This document shows positions 25,514 through 33,984 of a stretch of 64,000 nt of DNA, one piece after another. A program made the position numbers and the translations under genes. Origin of the DNA: Pseudomonas sp. UBA4617 (GTDB lineage: Bacteria > Pseudomonadota > Gammaproteobacteria > Pseudomonadales > Pseudomonadaceae). The notes beneath the pieces were generated by a model. The model was not told the origin of the DNA. It saw only the letters and a list, made by a program, of their open reading frames with translations, and did no database searches. The first letter of the stretch is position 1; each line of letters opens with the position of its first letter. The DNA is taken from assembly GCF_002386445.1 (NCBI RefSeq), contig NZ_DGIR01000035.1, forward strand, positions 62,001-126,000, read 5' to 3'.

Positions 25514-25833
25514 TGATCCAGGCCTTTAGGAGGGAGGGATTCTAAAAAACGACCATGACGGCCAAGGCCGGCTGGTAAGCGGCGGCTGCCTGAAACGTCA
25601 GTGGTCTGTGAAGGCGCGCGATTTTATCAGGGTTGCCGTGCAGCGGCCATCCTCAGGCCGACGGGCAGGGCGGTAATTGTTGAAAAAAGCCTTGGGGTGG
25701 TTGATGCGGTTGCATGTGTATAAGCTGCAAGCAACGAGCTGCAAGCTGCTTCGCAAGGCAGTCTGGCGCTCGGCCTGCTTTTTCTTGCCGCTTGAAGCTT
25801 ACGGCTTGAAGCTCGACTGGACAGGAATCCTCC
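25514..25833. other. purM/DUF2066 divergent intergenic region with short repeats
   Basis: This 320-base gap holds no convincing gene. On the minus strand a TAAAAT-like -10 candidate for purM lies near 25621. The right half carries repeats: AGCTGCAAGC at 25723-25732 and 25737-25746, and CTTGAAGCT at 25791-25799 and 25805-25813. Both pairs have a 14-base period, and the second pair is an imperfect inverted copy of the first. The ribosome site AGGAA for the DUF2066 gene is at about 25822. Confidence 0.6.
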
Positions 25834-26901
25834 ATGCGTTTGTTCAATATTCTGGCAGCCGGTTGCCTGGCCCTGATCTCCGCCACCGTCCAGGCTGAAA
25901 ATGTCTCCGGCCTTTACCAGGTGCGCGAAGCGGTGTCCGGGCCGGGCGCCGAAGCCCGCGCCGCGGCTACCGCCAAAGCGCTCGACACCCTGGTGCTGCG
26001 TCTGACCGGCGACCCCAAGGCGGCGCAGAACCCGGCGTTGGCCGAGCTGCGCAAGGACCCACAGCAAATCATCAACCAGGTGGGCAGCGAGGCCGGGCCA
26101 CCCGAGTCGGTGCTGGTCGAATTCGACCCCGGCAGTACCGAGCGGGCCCTGCGCAAGGCCGGCCTGGCCTTGTGGGGCAGCAACCGCCCGTCGATCCTCG
26201 GTTGGTGGCTGAACGACAGCGCCGAAGGCAGCAGCCTGGTCGGCGATGGCCAGGCCAGCGCCCAACCGCTGCGCCGCGCAGCCCAGCACCGTGGCCTGCC
26301 GCTGCGCCTGCCGCTGGCCGACCTGCAGGAGCAACTGGTGGCCAACCCCGGGCAGATCGAAAGCAGCAACCCGGCGCCGCTGCGTGAAGCCTCCGAACGC
26401 TACGGTGCCGATGCGCTGCTGGCGGTGCACGCCCGCGAAGCCGACGGCAAGTGGCAAGGCAAGTGGCAGCTGTGGCTGGGTGACCAGCGTGAGCAAGGCA
26501 CTGCCGAGGGGGCCGACCCGGCAGCCTTGGCGGACGCCGTGATGCAGGCGGTCAGCGTCCGTCTGGCGCCGCGCTACGTCACGCGCCCCGGCGCCAGCAG
26601 CCAGTTGCAGGTGCAAGTGCAGGGCATGAACCTGCAGCGCTACGCCGAGCTGGCCCGCGTGCTCGAACCTTACGGCCCGCGCCTGCAAATGGTCGAGGGC
26701 AGCACCCTGACCTATGCGCTGACCGCCAGCCGTGAACAGCTGCGGGCCCAGCTTGGTCTGGCCAGGCTGCAGGAAGTACCGGCCGAGCAGGCGTCGGCGT
26801 TGCCGGCCCCGCCAGTTGCGGCAGGGGCGCCGGGCGTGCCACCGTTCACGCCGGCCCAGCCTGCGGCCACGCCGTTCAACGGCCTGCGTTTTCGCTGGTA
26901 A
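25834..26901 (+). CDS. DUF2066 exported protein
   Basis: This is a 355-residue protein with a signal peptide (MRLFNILAAGCLALISATVQA) and the DUF2066 pattern (VREAVSGPGAEARAAATAKAL, LVLRLTGD). The cysteine at residue 11 is not in a lipobox, so it is more likely periplasmic than lipidated. The C-terminal 40 residues are rich in proline and alanine. The function of DUF2066 is unknown. It is followed after 15 bases by an AI-2E family permease gene and then hda, an order I recall as conserved in Pseudomonas. Confidence 0.85.
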   Translation: MRLFNILAAGCLALISATVQAENVSGLYQVREAVSGPGAEARAAATAKALDTLVLRLTGDPKAAQNPALAELRKDPQQIINQVGSEAGPPESVLVEFDPGSTERALRKAGLALWGSNRPSILGWWLNDSAEGSSLVGDGQASAQPLRRAAQHRGLPLRLPLADLQEQLVANPGQIESSNPAPLREASERYGADALLAVHAREADGKWQGKWQLWLGDQREQGTAEGADPAALADAVMQAVSVRLAPRYVTRPGASSQLQVQVQGMNLQRYAELARVLEPYGPRLQMVEGSTLTYALTASREQLRAQLGLARLQEVPAEQASALPAPPVAAGAPGVPPFTPAQPAATPFNGLRFRW

Positions 26902-26916
26902 GGGGAGGCACACAGC

Positions 26917-27990
26917 ATGACCGACGTACGTCGTTGGATCTGGCTGGGCGTTGCCTTGCTGGTCGCTGTGCTGCTTTATAGCCTGCACAACATCCTCACC
27001 CCGTTTCTGGTCGGCATTCTGCTGGCTTACCTGGCCGACCCGCTGGTCGATCGCCTCGAGCGCCTGGGGCTGTCGCGCACCTGGGGCGTGATCGCGGTGT
27101 TCGGCTTGTTCACCCTGCTGCTGCTGGCCCTGCTGCTGGTGCTGGTGCCACTGCTGGCCAAGCAGCTGTTGCGTCTCTACGAGCTGGCGCCACAGATGCT
27201 CGACTGGCTTGAACACATGGCGTTGCCCTGGGTGCAGAGCCGCCTGGGTCTGGCTGACGGCTTCTGGAAATTCGACCGGATCAAGGCCGCCATCGGCAGC
27301 CACATGAGCCAGACCACCGACCTGGTCGGCATGCTGCTGTCGCATGCCACCGCCTCGGGCCTGGCGCTGATGGCCTGGTTGGCCAACATGGTGCTGATCC
27401 CGGTGGTGGGCTTCTATCTGCTGCGTGACTGGGACCTGATGATGGCCAAGCTGCGCAGCCTGCTGCCGCGCCAGCGCGAGGCGCAAGCGATGGGCCTGGC
27501 CGGGGAGTGCCATGAAGTGCTGGGTGCTTTCGTCCGCGGGCAGTTGATGGTGATGGTGGCCCTGGGCGTCATCTATTCGGCCGGGCTGATGCTGGTGGGG
27601 CTGGAGCTGGGGCTGCTGATCGGCATGCTCGCGGGGCTGGCGGCCATCGTGCCGTACATGGGGTTTGTCATCGGTATCGGCGCGGCCCTGGTGGCTGGCC
27701 TGTTCCAGTTCGGTGGCGACTTGTACCCGATGCTGGGCATCGTCGCGGTGTTCATGGTTGGCCAGGCGCTGGAAGGCATGGTACTGACGCCTTTGCTGGT
27801 GGGAGACCGCATAGGCCTGCACCCGGTGGCGGTGATCTTCGCCATCCTGGCCGGCGGTGAGCTGTTCGGCTTTACCGGTGTGTTGCTGGCGCTGCCGGTG
27901 GCGGCGGTGATCATGGTATTGCTGCGGCATGTGCACGACCTGTACAAGGAATCGGACATGTATGCCGGGGGCGTCGACCCGGAGCTGTGA
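26917..27990 (+). CDS. AI-2E family (PerM-like) transporter
   Basis: This is a 357-residue inner-membrane protein with about seven to eight helices. It opens with a double-helix hairpin (WLGVALLVAVLLYSLHNILTPF) followed by the family segment GILLAYLADPLVDRLERLG, and ends with the conserved region PLLVGDRIGLHPVAVIFAIL. The family includes exporters of autoinducer-2 and Na+/H+ antiporters, so the substrate cannot be called. It lies 15 bases after the DUF2066 gene and 159 bases before hda. Confidence 0.88.
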   Translation: MTDVRRWIWLGVALLVAVLLYSLHNILTPFLVGILLAYLADPLVDRLERLGLSRTWGVIAVFGLFTLLLLALLLVLVPLLAKQLLRLYELAPQMLDWLEHMALPWVQSRLGLADGFWKFDRIKAAIGSHMSQTTDLVGMLLSHATASGLALMAWLANMVLIPVVGFYLLRDWDLMMAKLRSLLPRQREAQAMGLAGECHEVLGAFVRGQLMVMVALGVIYSAGLMLVGLELGLLIGMLAGLAAIVPYMGFVIGIGAALVAGLFQFGGDLYPMLGIVAVFMVGQALEGMVLTPLLVGDRIGLHPVAVIFAILAGGELFGFTGVLLALPVAAVIMVLLRHVHDLYKESDMYAGGVDPEL

Positions 27991-28149
27991 TGCCAGGCCG
28001 CGCCACGGCGCGCGGAACCTGTTTGGGACGCAACTCCTTGATTTTACTTGTGCTATCCGCTGCCGTGATTGTGCGCCCCGCGCTGCGGGTATAGACTTTG
28101 CAGATTGTTCACCAAAGGCCCCCCTGCGGTCCTGCGACCGCCCGCGAGC

Positions 28150-28857
28150 ATGAAACCACCGATCCAGTTGCCCCTGGGTGTGCGCCTGCGCGATGACGCC
28201 ACCTTCATCAACTACTATCCGGGCGCCAATGCTGCGGCGTTGGGCTACGTCGAGCGGCTATGCGAAGCCGACGCCGGCTGGACCGAAAGCCTTATCTATC
28301 TATGGGGCAAGCAGGGTGTTGGCCGTAGCCACTTGCTGCAGGCGGCCACCCACCGCTTCCAGCAACGCGGCGAGCCTGCCGTGTACCTGCCGCTGGCGCA
28401 ATTGCTCGACCGTGGCGTCGAGCTGCTCGATTACCTGGCCCAGTACGAGCTGGTGTGCATCGACGATCTGCACGTGATCGCTGGCAAGGCCGACTGGGAA
28501 GAGGCCATGTTCCACCTGTTCAACCGCCTGCGTGACAGCGGCCGGCGGCTGCTGCTGGCGGCCTCTGCGTCGCCGCGCGAACTGCCGGTCAAGCTGCCGG
28601 ACCTGAAATCGCGGCTGACCCTGGCCCTGGTGTTCCAGATGCGTGGCCTGTCCGACGAAGACAAGCTGCGCGCTCTGCAATTGCGTGCTTCGCGCCGTGG
28701 CCTGCACCTGACCGACGAAGTCGGCCATTTCATCCTTACCCGCGGTGCACGCAGCATGAGTGCCCTGTTCGACCTGCTCGAACGCCTCGACCAGGCCTCG
28801 TTGCAGGCACAGCGCAAGCTCACCATCCCGTTCCTAAAGGAAACCCTCGGCTGGTAA
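28150..28857 (+). CDS. hda: DnaA regulatory inactivator Hda
   Basis: This is a 235-residue AAA+ protein resembling the ATPase domain of DnaA. The N-terminus MKPPIQLPLGVRLRDDATF contains the clamp-binding motif QLPLG, which docks on the DNA polymerase beta clamp. The Walker A-like loop is WGKQGVGRSHLLQA and the Walker B-like segment is LVCIDDLHVI. Hda with the clamp converts DnaA-ATP to DnaA-ADP, preventing re-initiation. The start is the ATG at 28150; the frame is open upstream, but the QLPLG motif fits the family start. A perfect DnaA box occurs elsewhere in this window, at 50460. Confidence 0.93.
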   Translation: MKPPIQLPLGVRLRDDATFINYYPGANAAALGYVERLCEADAGWTESLIYLWGKQGVGRSHLLQAATHRFQQRGEPAVYLPLAQLLDRGVELLDYLAQYELVCIDDLHVIAGKADWEEAMFHLFNRLRDSGRRLLLAASASPRELPVKLPDLKSRLTLALVFQMRGLSDEDKLRALQLRASRRGLHLTDEVGHFILTRGARSMSALFDLLERLDQASLQAQRKLTIPFLKETLGW

Positions 28858-28983
28858 GTGCCGAAAACGCTGGGCCAGAGCGGCAAAACAAAAAAGTCAC
28901 ATCTTTTTCGATAAAATTTGCAAATGGCCATGATAGAGGGCATAGTTTCACCCTTCTAAAGGATTACAGACACGGTCGTGCCC

Positions 28984-29634
28984 ATGCTCAAGCGCTTCGC
29001 ACCCCTCGTGCCACTCGCACTCGTGACCCTGCTTTTTGGCTGCGCGGCCCATGGCCCGGCTTCTCATTCCGAGCAGCAGCCCCAGGATCACAGCCCGATC
29101 GCCGCAGAATCGGCGTTCAAGGCCAAAGCCTCGTCCTCGTCGGTGTTCGGCGAGCCGCAAGAGCTGGCCACCGAAGATGACCTGGAGGCCTTCTCCAGCA
29201 GCAAGCCTTACCAGTTGCCAGCCTTGGCTGACAGCATTCTCGAGCGTGGCATGTCGCTGATCGGCACCCGCTACCGTTTCGGCGGCACCTCGGAGAAGTC
29301 CGGTTTCGACTGCAGTGGTTTCATCGGCTACCTGTTCCGCGAAGAAGCGGGCGTGACCCTGCCGCGTTCGACGCGTGAAATGATCAACGTCGATGCCCCG
29401 AAAGTGGCCCGCAACAAGCTCAAGCCTGGCGACCTGCTGTTCTTCAGCACCAACGGCCGCGGCCGCGTCAGCCACGCTGGCATCTACCTGGGTGACAACC
29501 AGTTCATCCACTCCAGCAGCCGCCGCAGCGGTGGCGTGCGCATCGACAGCCTCGGCGACAGCTACTGGAGCAAGACCTTCATCGAAGCCAAGCGGGCCTT
29601 GGCCATGGCGCCGACCAATATCGCGCGCAACTGA
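28984..29634 (+). CDS. NlpC/P60 lipoprotein peptidase, copy 1
   Basis: This is a 216-residue cell-wall hydrolase candidate. It has a lipoprotein signal (LALVTLLFGC) and a C-terminal NlpC/P60 domain from about residue 90. The catalytic cysteine is in SGFDCSGFIGYLF and the histidine in VSHAGIYLGD, with the third residue probably H in QFIHSSSRR. Such enzymes cut the D-Glu/diaminopimelate bond in peptidoglycan peptides. The start may be the GTG at 28978 or the ATG at 28984; AAAGGA lies somewhat far upstream of both. A paralogue follows 139 bases downstream. Confidence 0.88.
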   Translation: MLKRFAPLVPLALVTLLFGCAAHGPASHSEQQPQDHSPIAAESAFKAKASSSSVFGEPQELATEDDLEAFSSSKPYQLPALADSILERGMSLIGTRYRFGGTSEKSGFDCSGFIGYLFREEAGVTLPRSTREMINVDAPKVARNKLKPGDLLFFSTNGRGRVSHAGIYLGDNQFIHSSSRRSGGVRIDSLGDSYWSKTFIEAKRALAMAPTNIARN

Positions 29635-29655
29635 TAGCAGAATGATGTACCTTGC

Positions 29656-29692
29656 CACGGCGGCGATGCTTTGAAAAAAGCTCGCCGCCGTG
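29656..29692. repeat. Long hairpin between the two NlpC/P60 genes
   Basis: CACGGCGGCGA at 29656-29666 pairs exactly with TCGCCGCCGTG at 29682-29692. The loop itself can pair further (GCTTT with AAAGC). It starts 22 bases after the first NlpC gene and probably ends or attenuates its transcript. Confidence 0.65.
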
Positions 29693-29773
29693 CGCATTTA
29701 TAGAAAGCGTCTAATCTAAATTCTCAACTCTTTTCGGCTGCGGCCCCGCGACCTCAGACAGGATGTTCTGGCC

Positions 29774-30307
29774 ATGGTAAGACTGGCGCGCTTCGCATTG
29801 ATTTCCCTGGCAGCCTTGCTGGCTGCATGCTCCAGCCGCGCGCCAGCGCCGGCCCCTGTGGTACAGCCGCAGGTCACCTACAGCCAGCCCAGCCCGTCGC
29901 CGATTGCCGATGACGTGTTGATGCGCGCCATCGGGTTGGTGGGCACGCCTTATCGCTGGGGGGGCAATACCCCGGATTCCGGCTTCGACTGCAGTGGCTT
30001 GATCAAGTATGTGTACCGGGATGCGGCTGGTATCAGCTTGCCCCGTTCGACTCGGGAGATGATTGTGATGCGGGCGCCGACAGTGGATGTCGGGTCGCTG
30101 CAGTCCGGTGACCTGGTGTTCTTTGCCACTGGTGGCGGTTCGCAAGTCAGCCATGCCGGTATCTATGTCGGGGAGGGTCGTTTCGTGCATGCACCATCCA
30201 CGGGCGGCACGGTACGCCTGGACTACCTGTCCAACAGTTACTGGGCCAAGGCCTACCTGCAGGCCAAGCGGGTGATCCCCGCCGGGCATCTGGCGCAGAA
30301 TCCCTGA
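29774..30307 (+). CDS. NlpC/P60 lipoprotein peptidase, copy 2
   Basis: This is a 177-residue paralogue of the preceding gene. The signal peptide ends in the lipobox LLAAC. The NlpC/P60 domain starts at about residue 48, with the catalytic cysteine in DSGFDCSGLIKYVY, the histidine in VSHAGIYVGEG and a following H in RFVHAPS. The two proteins share long stretches (PRSTREMI, the GTPYRWGG/GTRYRFGG pair). They differ mainly in linker length: copy 1 has about 85 residues before the domain and copy 2 about 30. Both should sit in the outer membrane and face peptidoglycan. Confidence 0.9.
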   Translation: MVRLARFALISLAALLAACSSRAPAPAPVVQPQVTYSQPSPSPIADDVLMRAIGLVGTPYRWGGNTPDSGFDCSGLIKYVYRDAAGISLPRSTREMIVMRAPTVDVGSLQSGDLVFFATGGGSQVSHAGIYVGEGRFVHAPSTGGTVRLDYLSNSYWAKAYLQAKRVIPAGHLAQNP

Positions 30308-30423
30308 CTGTTCCCGCACGCTCCACGGTTTGACCTGTCTGGCCTCAGGGGCTATGCCGCTACCACCCGACAGTGGCAGCACAGGTCAGCATCGCTACAG
30401 GATCAAGTAAACCTGGAGTGATG

Positions 30424-32970
30424 ATGAGTACTGTTTTGCAAAGAGTCGAACGTGGCCTGGATGCGGCTGACGCAGCCCATCCACTGGTGCAACTGGTGGA
30501 CGAAGTCATCCGTGACTATCCCGATCCCTCCGCACTGGCCGCCGAGAAGGCTGCTGGCATACTGCTCAGGCGCACCGGCAGGGCGATGGACCCGCGTTTC
30601 GTGTGGTGGCATCAGTTCGAGGGTACCAGCGTCAGCAGCCCACGCAGTTTCACTGGCTGGCAGCATGCCGGGCCGCCAAGCAAATCGTTGCGGCTGCCGG
30701 AACTGGTCATCGAGCGTTTCGACTCTGGCTTCCAGGAAGCCAGTGACGAGTTGAACACCTACGGCGGTTTCTACCGGCAGGGCGCGCATGCCCCAACGTT
30801 CGACGAACGTAACGAAGTGCCGATGCTGCCTAGCGATGTGCATGACGACTTGTGGGCGCTGGACTTTGCCGCCTTCTATCGCCAGCGCATCACGGCGTTT
30901 TGGGAGAAGCATGGCCGGCATTTTCGGACTTTGGCCAAGGTCAATCTGCTGGGGCAGGCCGCCAGTGCATTGCGTGTCGGGCGCATCGGCGGGCTGGACC
31001 ATTCGCGATTGCGGGCCATGGTGGCCGATGACCTGCCAGTCGATGGCTTGCCCACCCCGGCCATGCTGGCACGTGACAGCCGCCGCAGCCCCCTGCAGGT
31101 TTGCCGCTACGCGTTGCATCAGGATGACCGCGGCTGCCTTTACAGCCTGCACGCCGAGGACGGCCGGGTAATCCTGTACCTGCCATGGGCCGAGGAAGCG
31201 CTGAGAGCATTTGAGTCGGCACAAGCCATGGCGCAGTGGCTGCGGGCTGAACTCCAGGTATCGCAACGCTTGCAACTGTTCATCGACGCCAGCCGGATAC
31301 ACGATCCAGATAGCAACAGGACCGCCGCCGCGCACCTGCGCGCCATAGCCGATAGCCAAACGGAACAGGCGGCGCTCACGCTGCTCGACGTTATCAAACG
31401 GCCGCTCAATCAGGAATTCTTCGCTTACCTGGCGAGCCTGGCGTCTGCCGAGATGCAGCAACAGGCGACATTGATGGTCGGCAATGCCGAGTTGCGCAAG
31501 GCCCTGTGGCAAGGTTACCTGGCTGCCTTCCTGAAGGTTTTTGGCAGTTTTGCGCCATTGGGGCGTCCCTTGCTGTGGATCATGCTGGGAGTGACAGTCG
31601 GCAAGCTTGCGCTGGAAGTGGATGCGGCGGTGTACGAGCCGGACGCGCAGACGCGCAAGGCTGAGTTGCGAGCGGCCATGATCGACACCCTGCTGGCTGC
31701 CTTGGGCCTGGCCGACCTTGGTTTCCAGACCAGCTTCGATTCGCTCACCTATGAGGTGCCCGAGCATGAATCAGGGGCATCGCTCGCGGATTGGCAAGTG
31801 CAGGGGTCGGCAACGCTGCCGGTAGAAGGGCTGGAAAGCAATGGCCTGCTGTCCGGAGACGTGGGCGAGGCGGGGCGCCTGCAAGGCGTGCTGGTGCAAA
31901 GCAATGGCAGTTGCTGGATCTCGCTGAACGGTCTGTCTTACCGCGTACGCTATAGCCACGACCTGGGCTGCTGGTTGATTGTGCCGGCTGACAACCCTTA
32001 CGCATTTGGCCCCCTGCATCCCGTGCGGCTGAACGCGAATGGCGAATGGGAGTTGCTGGTCCCACCGCGGTTGACAGGGGGCAACCCGCCTCCGATCGAG
32101 GGGGTGGCAGATGTCAATTCTGCATTCTGGGATACTTATACGCGCCTTGATGGGCTGCGCAGCAAGCGGCTGGCGGCAAACGCCTTGAGGCGGCAGAAGG
32201 CGTTGCTGGAGTCGTGGCCGATTCCTGCCCTCGAGCCGGAGCGTGTCCCCGACCTGGATGAACATGGCCTGGACTGTGTCATGGTCAACGGCGCGCCCGA
32301 GTATTCCTATCGCCACGGCCGGCAATACTTCAACTCGCTGATCGAGTACTACACCAGCGACGAGTCGCAAGTGAACGATGTGTTTCGCCATGGGCAATAC
32401 CGTTATGGCGATGAGGACAGCTACATCGCCAACCTGGCCGACTCGCTGCAGCGGCTGCCGGAAAGCAATGCGGTGACATTGTATCGTGGTGGCCATGCCA
32501 CGCGTGGTACCGGAGCCGGGCTATACCGTAGCGGCCAGTTGCGGGTCGGGGATGCGCTGATCACCACCGATCTCACTGCATTTACCGAAAACCCTTATAT
32601 AGGTGTCGAATTTGCCACCCGTACTGCCAGCCAGCAGGCTGCGAGCGTGGCGAGAACATTCGACGACAGTTCGGTGATCTTTCAGCTCCCTGCCGGTCGC
32701 TATGGTGGCGGTACGCCGATCAGCCCGTTTTCCCTGTACTGGGATGAAGCTGAAACGCTGTTCCTGCCGGGCCAGTATTTTCGCGTCGACAAGCTTGAGC
32801 AGGTGTATGGTGCCGACTATCACTTCATCCTGGTAACGCTCAGCCGTACGACCAGGCCCGCATCGGGCGTGGTCCACGACCTGCGAACCGGCGAAGCATT
32901 CGATGCCCAGCGGTATCGCGAGCGCTTCAGGACACCGGCGCTGGCACAGCGGTTCTTCCCCGTGTTTTAG
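30424..32970 (+). CDS. Toxin-like protein: dermonecrotic-toxin N-terminal module plus ADP-ribosyltransferase-like C-terminus
   Basis: This is an 848-residue protein. Residues about 45-200 resemble the N-terminal module (DUF6543 type) of Pseudomonas dermonecrotic or Mcf/FitD-like toxins: FTGWQHAGPP at 76-85, ELNTYGGFYRQG at 109-120, DERNEVPMLPSDV at 127-139. A hydrophobic helical segment lies at about 363-395. The last 200 residues match the ADP-ribosyltransferase layout. R688 is in LYRGG, a TTDLTAFTENP strand at 714-724 stands where S-T-S is usual, and E775-A-E777 precedes TLFLPGQYFRV. NAD-dependent modification of a target is therefore the best guess. No signal peptide and no neighbouring immunity or secretion gene is recognised. 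The start is the ATG at 30424 after GGAG; an ATG three bases earlier is possible. The function is inferred, not demonstrated. Confidence 0.72.
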   Translation: MSTVLQRVERGLDAADAAHPLVQLVDEVIRDYPDPSALAAEKAAGILLRRTGRAMDPRFVWWHQFEGTSVSSPRSFTGWQHAGPPSKSLRLPELVIERFDSGFQEASDELNTYGGFYRQGAHAPTFDERNEVPMLPSDVHDDLWALDFAAFYRQRITAFWEKHGRHFRTLAKVNLLGQAASALRVGRIGGLDHSRLRAMVADDLPVDGLPTPAMLARDSRRSPLQVCRYALHQDDRGCLYSLHAEDGRVILYLPWAEEALRAFESAQAMAQWLRAELQVSQRLQLFIDASRIHDPDSNRTAAAHLRAIADSQTEQAALTLLDVIKRPLNQEFFAYLASLASAEMQQQATLMVGNAELRKALWQGYLAAFLKVFGSFAPLGRPLLWIMLGVTVGKLALEVDAAVYEPDAQTRKAELRAAMIDTLLAALGLADLGFQTSFDSLTYEVPEHESGASLADWQVQGSATLPVEGLESNGLLSGDVGEAGRLQGVLVQSNGSCWISLNGLSYRVRYSHDLGCWLIVPADNPYAFGPLHPVRLNANGEWELLVPPRLTGGNPPPIEGVADVNSAFWDTYTRLDGLRSKRLAANALRRQKALLESWPIPALEPERVPDLDEHGLDCVMVNGAPEYSYRHGRQYFNSLIEYYTSDESQVNDVFRHGQYRYGDEDSYIANLADSLQRLPESNAVTLYRGGHATRGTGAGLYRSGQLRVGDALITTDLTAFTENPYIGVEFATRTASQQAASVARTFDDSSVIFQLPAGRYGGGTPISPFSLYWDEAETLFLPGQYFRVDKLEQVYGADYHFILVTLSRTTRPASGVVHDLRTGEAFDAQRYRERFRTPALAQRFFPVF

Positions 32971-33048
32971 CGCAAGGCCTCGTTCGGCAGCAAAGGCGCC
33001 CGCTTCGATTGACGCTCCCGGTGCAACCCTCTAACCTTCGCGCGTGTT

Positions 33049-33246
33049 TCAGGTGTCCTGCCAGCGCTGTCTGGGCAGGGTGAAACTGGGAAGCCGGTGG
33101 GCGCCAGCAAGGTGCGATTCCGGCGCTGCCCCCGCAACGGTAGGTGAGACGCGGCCGCGCAGGGCCACTGGGTGCCAGCGCCCGGGAAGGCGCGCAGGTT
33201 TGGGCGAACGCCCGCTCACAAGCCCGGAGACCGGCCTGATACTGCC
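33049..33246 (+). promoter_or_regulatory. Cobalamin riboswitch
   Basis: The conserved elements of the adenosylcobalamin aptamer occur in order: CAGGTGTCCTG at the 5' side, GGGTGAAACTGGGAAGCCGGTG at about 33079-33099, the B12-box-like GCCCCCGCAACGGTA at about 33128-33142, and AGCCCGGAGACCGGCCTGATACT at about 33221-33243. It directly precedes the ten-gene cob operon, so binding of adenosylcobalamin should reduce expression of the whole operon. The following hairpin at 33251-33269 is a likely expression platform. Confidence 0.93.
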
Positions 33247-33250
33247 AACG

Positions 33251-33269
33251 GCATCACGGAGGGTGATGC
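33251..33269 (+). promoter_or_regulatory. Hairpin with GGAGG loop after the cobalamin aptamer
   Basis: GCATCAC at 33251-33257 pairs exactly with GTGATGC at 33263-33269, exposing GGAGG in the loop. A ribosome-binding sequence presented in a hairpin right after the aptamer is a plausible translational expression platform. A perfect palindrome CGGTGCACCG follows at 33271-33280. Confidence 0.5.
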
Positions 33270-33373
33270 GCGGTGCACCGTGGCTCGCGGCCATGGCCTC
33301 TGCGCGTTCTCCGTCTGCCCGCCTATTACCTGTCGTCGCGCGTTGCCGTGGCGCCAGCCAGCGGAGAACCTGA
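33266..33373 (+). CDS. Possible 35-codon leader ORF coupled to cobO
   Basis: An ATG at 33266, three bases after GGAGG, opens a 35-codon frame (MRGAPWLAAMASARS... ending SQRRT). It stops at TGA 33371-33373, sharing a base with the cobO start as TGATG. The product is arginine- and alanine-rich with no domain. The spacing from GGAGG is shorter than usual, so translation is uncertain. If translated, it would couple the riboswitch to cobO. Confidence 0.3.
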   Translation: MRGAPWLAAMASARSPSARLLPVVARCRGASQRRT

Positions 33374-33984
33374 TGAGCGAGTCCACCGAACGCGACGAAC
33401 GTCACTTGGCGCGCATGCAGCGCAAGAAAGCGATCATCGACGAACGCATCGCAAATTCCCCCAACGAATGCGGCCTGCTGCTGGTGCTGACCGGCAATGG
33501 CAAGGGCAAGAGCAGCTCGGCCTTTGGCATGCTCGCGCGCGCCCTGGGGCATGGCATGCAGTGCGGTGTGGTGCAGTTCATCAAGGGCCGCAACAGCACC
33601 GGCGAAGAGCTGTTCTTCCGTCGCTTTCCGGAGCAGGTGCGCTACCACGTGATGGGCGAGGGCTTTACCTGGGAAACCCAGGACCGCCAGCGCGACATTG
33701 CCGCCGCACAAGCGGCCTGGGCCGTGTCGCGCCAGTTGCTGCAGGACCCGGGCGTCCAGTTCGTGGTGCTGGATGAGCTGAACATCGCCCTCAAGCATGG
33801 CTACCTCGACCTTGACCAGGTGCTGTCCGACATCCAGGCGCGCCCACCGATGCAGCATGTGATCGTCACGGGCCGCGCCGCCAAACCTGAAATGATCGAG
33901 CTGGCCGACACCGTGACCGAGATGGGCATGCTCAAGCATGCGTTCCAGGCCGGTATCCGTGCACAGAAGGGCGTCGAACTGTGA
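33373..33984 (+). CDS. cobO: Cob(I)yrinic acid a,c-diamide adenosyltransferase
   Basis: This 203-residue protein of the CobO/BtuR/CobA family transfers the adenosyl group of ATP to the cobalt of corrinoids. The P-loop is LVLTGNGKGKSSSAFG near residue 36. Other family segments are VVQFIKGRNSTGEE, VLDELNIALKHGYL and VTGRAAKPEMIELAD. GGAG precedes the ATG at 33373. It is the first gene of the cob operon, directly under the cobalamin riboswitch, and its GTGA end overlaps the start of cobB. Confidence 0.95.
   Translation: MSESTERDERHLARMQRKKAIIDERIANSPNECGLLLVLTGNGKGKSSSAFGMLARALGHGMQCGVVQFIKGRNSTGEELFFRRFPEQVRYHVMGEGFTWETQDRQRDIAAAQAAWAVSRQLLQDPGVQFVVLDELNIALKHGYLDLDQVLSDIQARPPMQHVIVTGRAAKPEMIELADTVTEMGMLKHAFQAGIRAQKGVEL

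Noticed and set aside
25627..27936. A 769-codon minus-strand frame rich in Q, H and R
   Set aside because: It is antisense to the DUF2066 and AI-2E genes and has the repetitive composition typical of shadow frames.
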